This document shows positions 63,003 through 64,000 of a DNA stretch of 64,000 bases, piece by piece (positions within the stretch are counted from its first letter, which is position 1; the number at the start of each line of letters is the position of its first letter). The translations under genes were made by a program, and so were the position numbers. Origin of the DNA: Neopararhizobium haloflavum. Lineage in GTDB: Bacteria > Pseudomonadota > Alphaproteobacteria > Rhizobiales > Rhizobiaceae. The notes under the pieces are model-generated. The model searched no databases and was not told the origin of the DNA. It saw only the letters and a program-made list of their open reading frames with translations. Location of the stretch: the NCBI RefSeq assembly GCF_002750855.1, contig NZ_NWUC01000002.1, forward strand, positions 577,416-641,415, in the 5' to 3' direction.

Positions 63003-63570
63003 TGACGTCAGCTCCATGCCGTTGTCGCTGACAACCATGCAGGGTCAGCCACGCCGTTCGGCGATCGCATCCCGTTCGCGAGCGACACGTTCACCCGAGA
63101 TCGAGCTGTCGACCACTGTCGCCAGGAACTCCCGGCTGAAGTCGTCGATCACGCACAGGATGCGGACGCGGCGTGCGTCAACCAACGTGTCCGACACGAT
63201 GTCGAGAGCCCATCTCTGTTCGGGTCCTGCGGGATAGCCATCGGCGCTCTCTTACCCAGAGCCCGTCTGCGTCCGCCACGTTTTCGGATCGTCAGCCGCT
63301 CTTCCTTGTAAATCCGGTAGAGCTTCTTCCAGTTTCACCGCGACACCCTCCCGCTTCAAAAGAAGGTGAAGACCGCGATAGCCGAACCGCCGTCGCTCCG
63401 ATGACATTTCCCGCAAACGGTCTCTCAGGGCAGCATCGTCAGACCGGCTGCATATGTATCGGTAGACACGCGGCGCGATGCCAACCAGGGCACAGGCCCG
63501 CCGCTGCGCGTAGCTCTTCTCTTCAATTGCCCAACTCACGGCATTCTTCCTTGCGCCGGGCGTTAGAAGT
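63003..63570 (-). pseudogene. IS3-family transposase orfB, frameshifted and truncated
   Basis: The beginning reads SWAIEEKSYAQRRACALVG and SSERRRFGYRGLHLLLKREG, typical of IS3 OrfB. An extra A near 63340 shifts the frame; the next frame continues NWKKLYRIYKEERLTIRKRG and then WALDIVSDTLVDARRVRIL, the first DDE segment. An in-frame TGA follows RERDAIAERRG. The last recognisable piece is VSDNGMELTS, the second Asp, after which similarity ends. Confidence 0.8.
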
Positions 63571-63829
63571 TTTTTGTCAGCATCTCGCGGAGCGTCGACA
63601 CATCCATCATCGACTCCGCCAGAAGCTTCTTCAGGCGTACATTCTGCTCCTAAAGTGACTTCAGCCGCTTGGCCCCTGACACCTCCACGCCGCCGAACTT
63701 CGCTTTGAACTTGTAAAAGGTCGCGTCCGAGATGCCATACTTGCGGCAGATATCAGCCGTCTTCGCGCCGACCTCCTGCTCCTTCAGCATTCCAATGCTC
63801 TGTTCCTCTGTGAACCGTGATGGTCGCAT
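63563..63829 (-). pseudogene. IS3-family orfA with internal stop
   Basis: The product starts MRPSRFTEEQSIGMLKEQEV and has the helix-turn-helix ADICRKYGISDATFYKFKAKFGG. A TAG (63650-63652) interrupts it after KRLKSL, and the same frame continues EQNVRLKKLLAESMMD to TAA at 63563-63565. An A-run near the end (ACAAAAAACTTC) is the type of slippery sequence used for OrfAB fusion in this family. Confidence 0.8.
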
Positions 63830-63920
63830 CGTCCGTCTTCGTGAGCGACTGATTCTACCCAAATCTGGAGGAAGTTTAGGGTGTCAGGTCACGAGTGGTA
63901 CCATGTGGCACCCAAACGCA

Positions 63921-63944
63921 AACGCCGCCCTGGAGGGCGGCGTT
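63921..63944 (-). terminator. terminator of the initiator tRNA gene
   Basis: AACGCCGCCC pairs perfectly with GGGCGGCGTT (10 bp) around TGGA, 25 bases after the tRNA 3' end on the minus strand, followed by TGCGTTTGGG. A stable hairpin in the expected place. Confidence 0.75.
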
Positions 63945-63968
63945 CAAGCGTTTGATAATGTGTAGGAT

Positions 63969-64000
<32 letters not shown>

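Larger units (their letters stand above)
63003..63895 (-). mobile_element. decayed, truncated IS3-family insertion sequence
   Basis: Remnants of orfA and orfB of an IS3-family element (IS407-like style) lie in order on the minus strand. The right boundary is probably near 63880-63895 (GTGTCAGGTCA, next to the tRNA terminator). The left part ends inside the DDE domain of the transposase near 63003, before the catalytic Glu. Stops and a frameshift make it inactive. The 117 bases between the NtrC-type gene and this remnant hold no gene. Confidence 0.8.

Overview
The window looks like the chromosome (or a large replicon) of a high-GC, metabolically versatile alphaproteobacterium, most likely Hyphomicrobiales/Rhizobiales. 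The basis is the red-type (form IC) Rubisco operon with CbbX, the number of TRAP, TTT and ABC uptake systems each paired with a GntR, IclR, LacI or LysR regulator, an ECF SigF-NrsF pair of the Caulobacter kind, and an initiator tRNA 3' end carrying the alphaproteobacterial T-arm. The genus is not determined. No rRNA, CRISPR array, prophage or riboswitch was recognised.

Layout. 1-6437 (minus): a GntR-led peptide ABC importer that runs into a gamma-glutamyltransferase cut by the window edge, suggesting import and cleavage of glutathione or gamma-glutamyl peptides. 6641-12610: a sugar-acid module (gluconokinase plus TRAP transporter, divergent LacI-type regulator, galactonate dehydratase), followed by an FAD oxidoreductase, a PNPOx-like protein and a host-attachment-family protein. 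15228-24142: a Calvin-Benson operon, cbbF-P-(truncated PGK-like)-A-L-S-X-E-Z, with divergent cbbR. The usual transketolase gene is absent, and an N-terminal-only phosphoglycerate-kinase-like gene sits where rhizobial operons carry cbbT. 24158-32803: GntR and RraA-like aldolase genes divergent from tctCBA, a second aldolase of the same fold and a hydroxyacid dehydrogenase, then IclR and an unrecognised membrane protein. 32840-38757: LysR, RidA, amidase and a second TRAP system.

38833-43288 is a bufferin (gig/buf) copper-peptide system: precursor BufA, maturation enzymes BufB and BufC, a DoxX membrane protein, and the ECF factor SigF with its membrane anti-sigma NrsF. Three promoters of one exact architecture, GTAACA-N16-CGAA, face bufA, sigF and a small secreted protein with a duplicated RFGDA motif, which tie that unknown protein to the regulon. 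43560-49358: IclR, GMC oxidoreductase and a third TRAP system, with related inverted repeats in the two promoter regions.

50252-62885 is a Mrp (Mnh) cation/proton antiporter operon framed by two two-component systems. A canonical sigma-54 promoter (GG-N10-GC) and a 34-bp bipartite inverted repeat lie just upstream of mnhA. The operon ends in an MnhG fused to two stress-protein-like domains and is followed directly by a histidine kinase and an NtrC-type sigma-54 activator. This reads as a self-contained, sigma-54-controlled ion-homeostasis module. The right edge holds a decayed IS3-family element next to an initiator tRNA gene.

A recurring theme is a strong hairpin placed just after the first, presumably highly expressed gene of an operon (dppA-like, dctP, cbbLS, tctC, bufA), which would set unequal expression within each operon.
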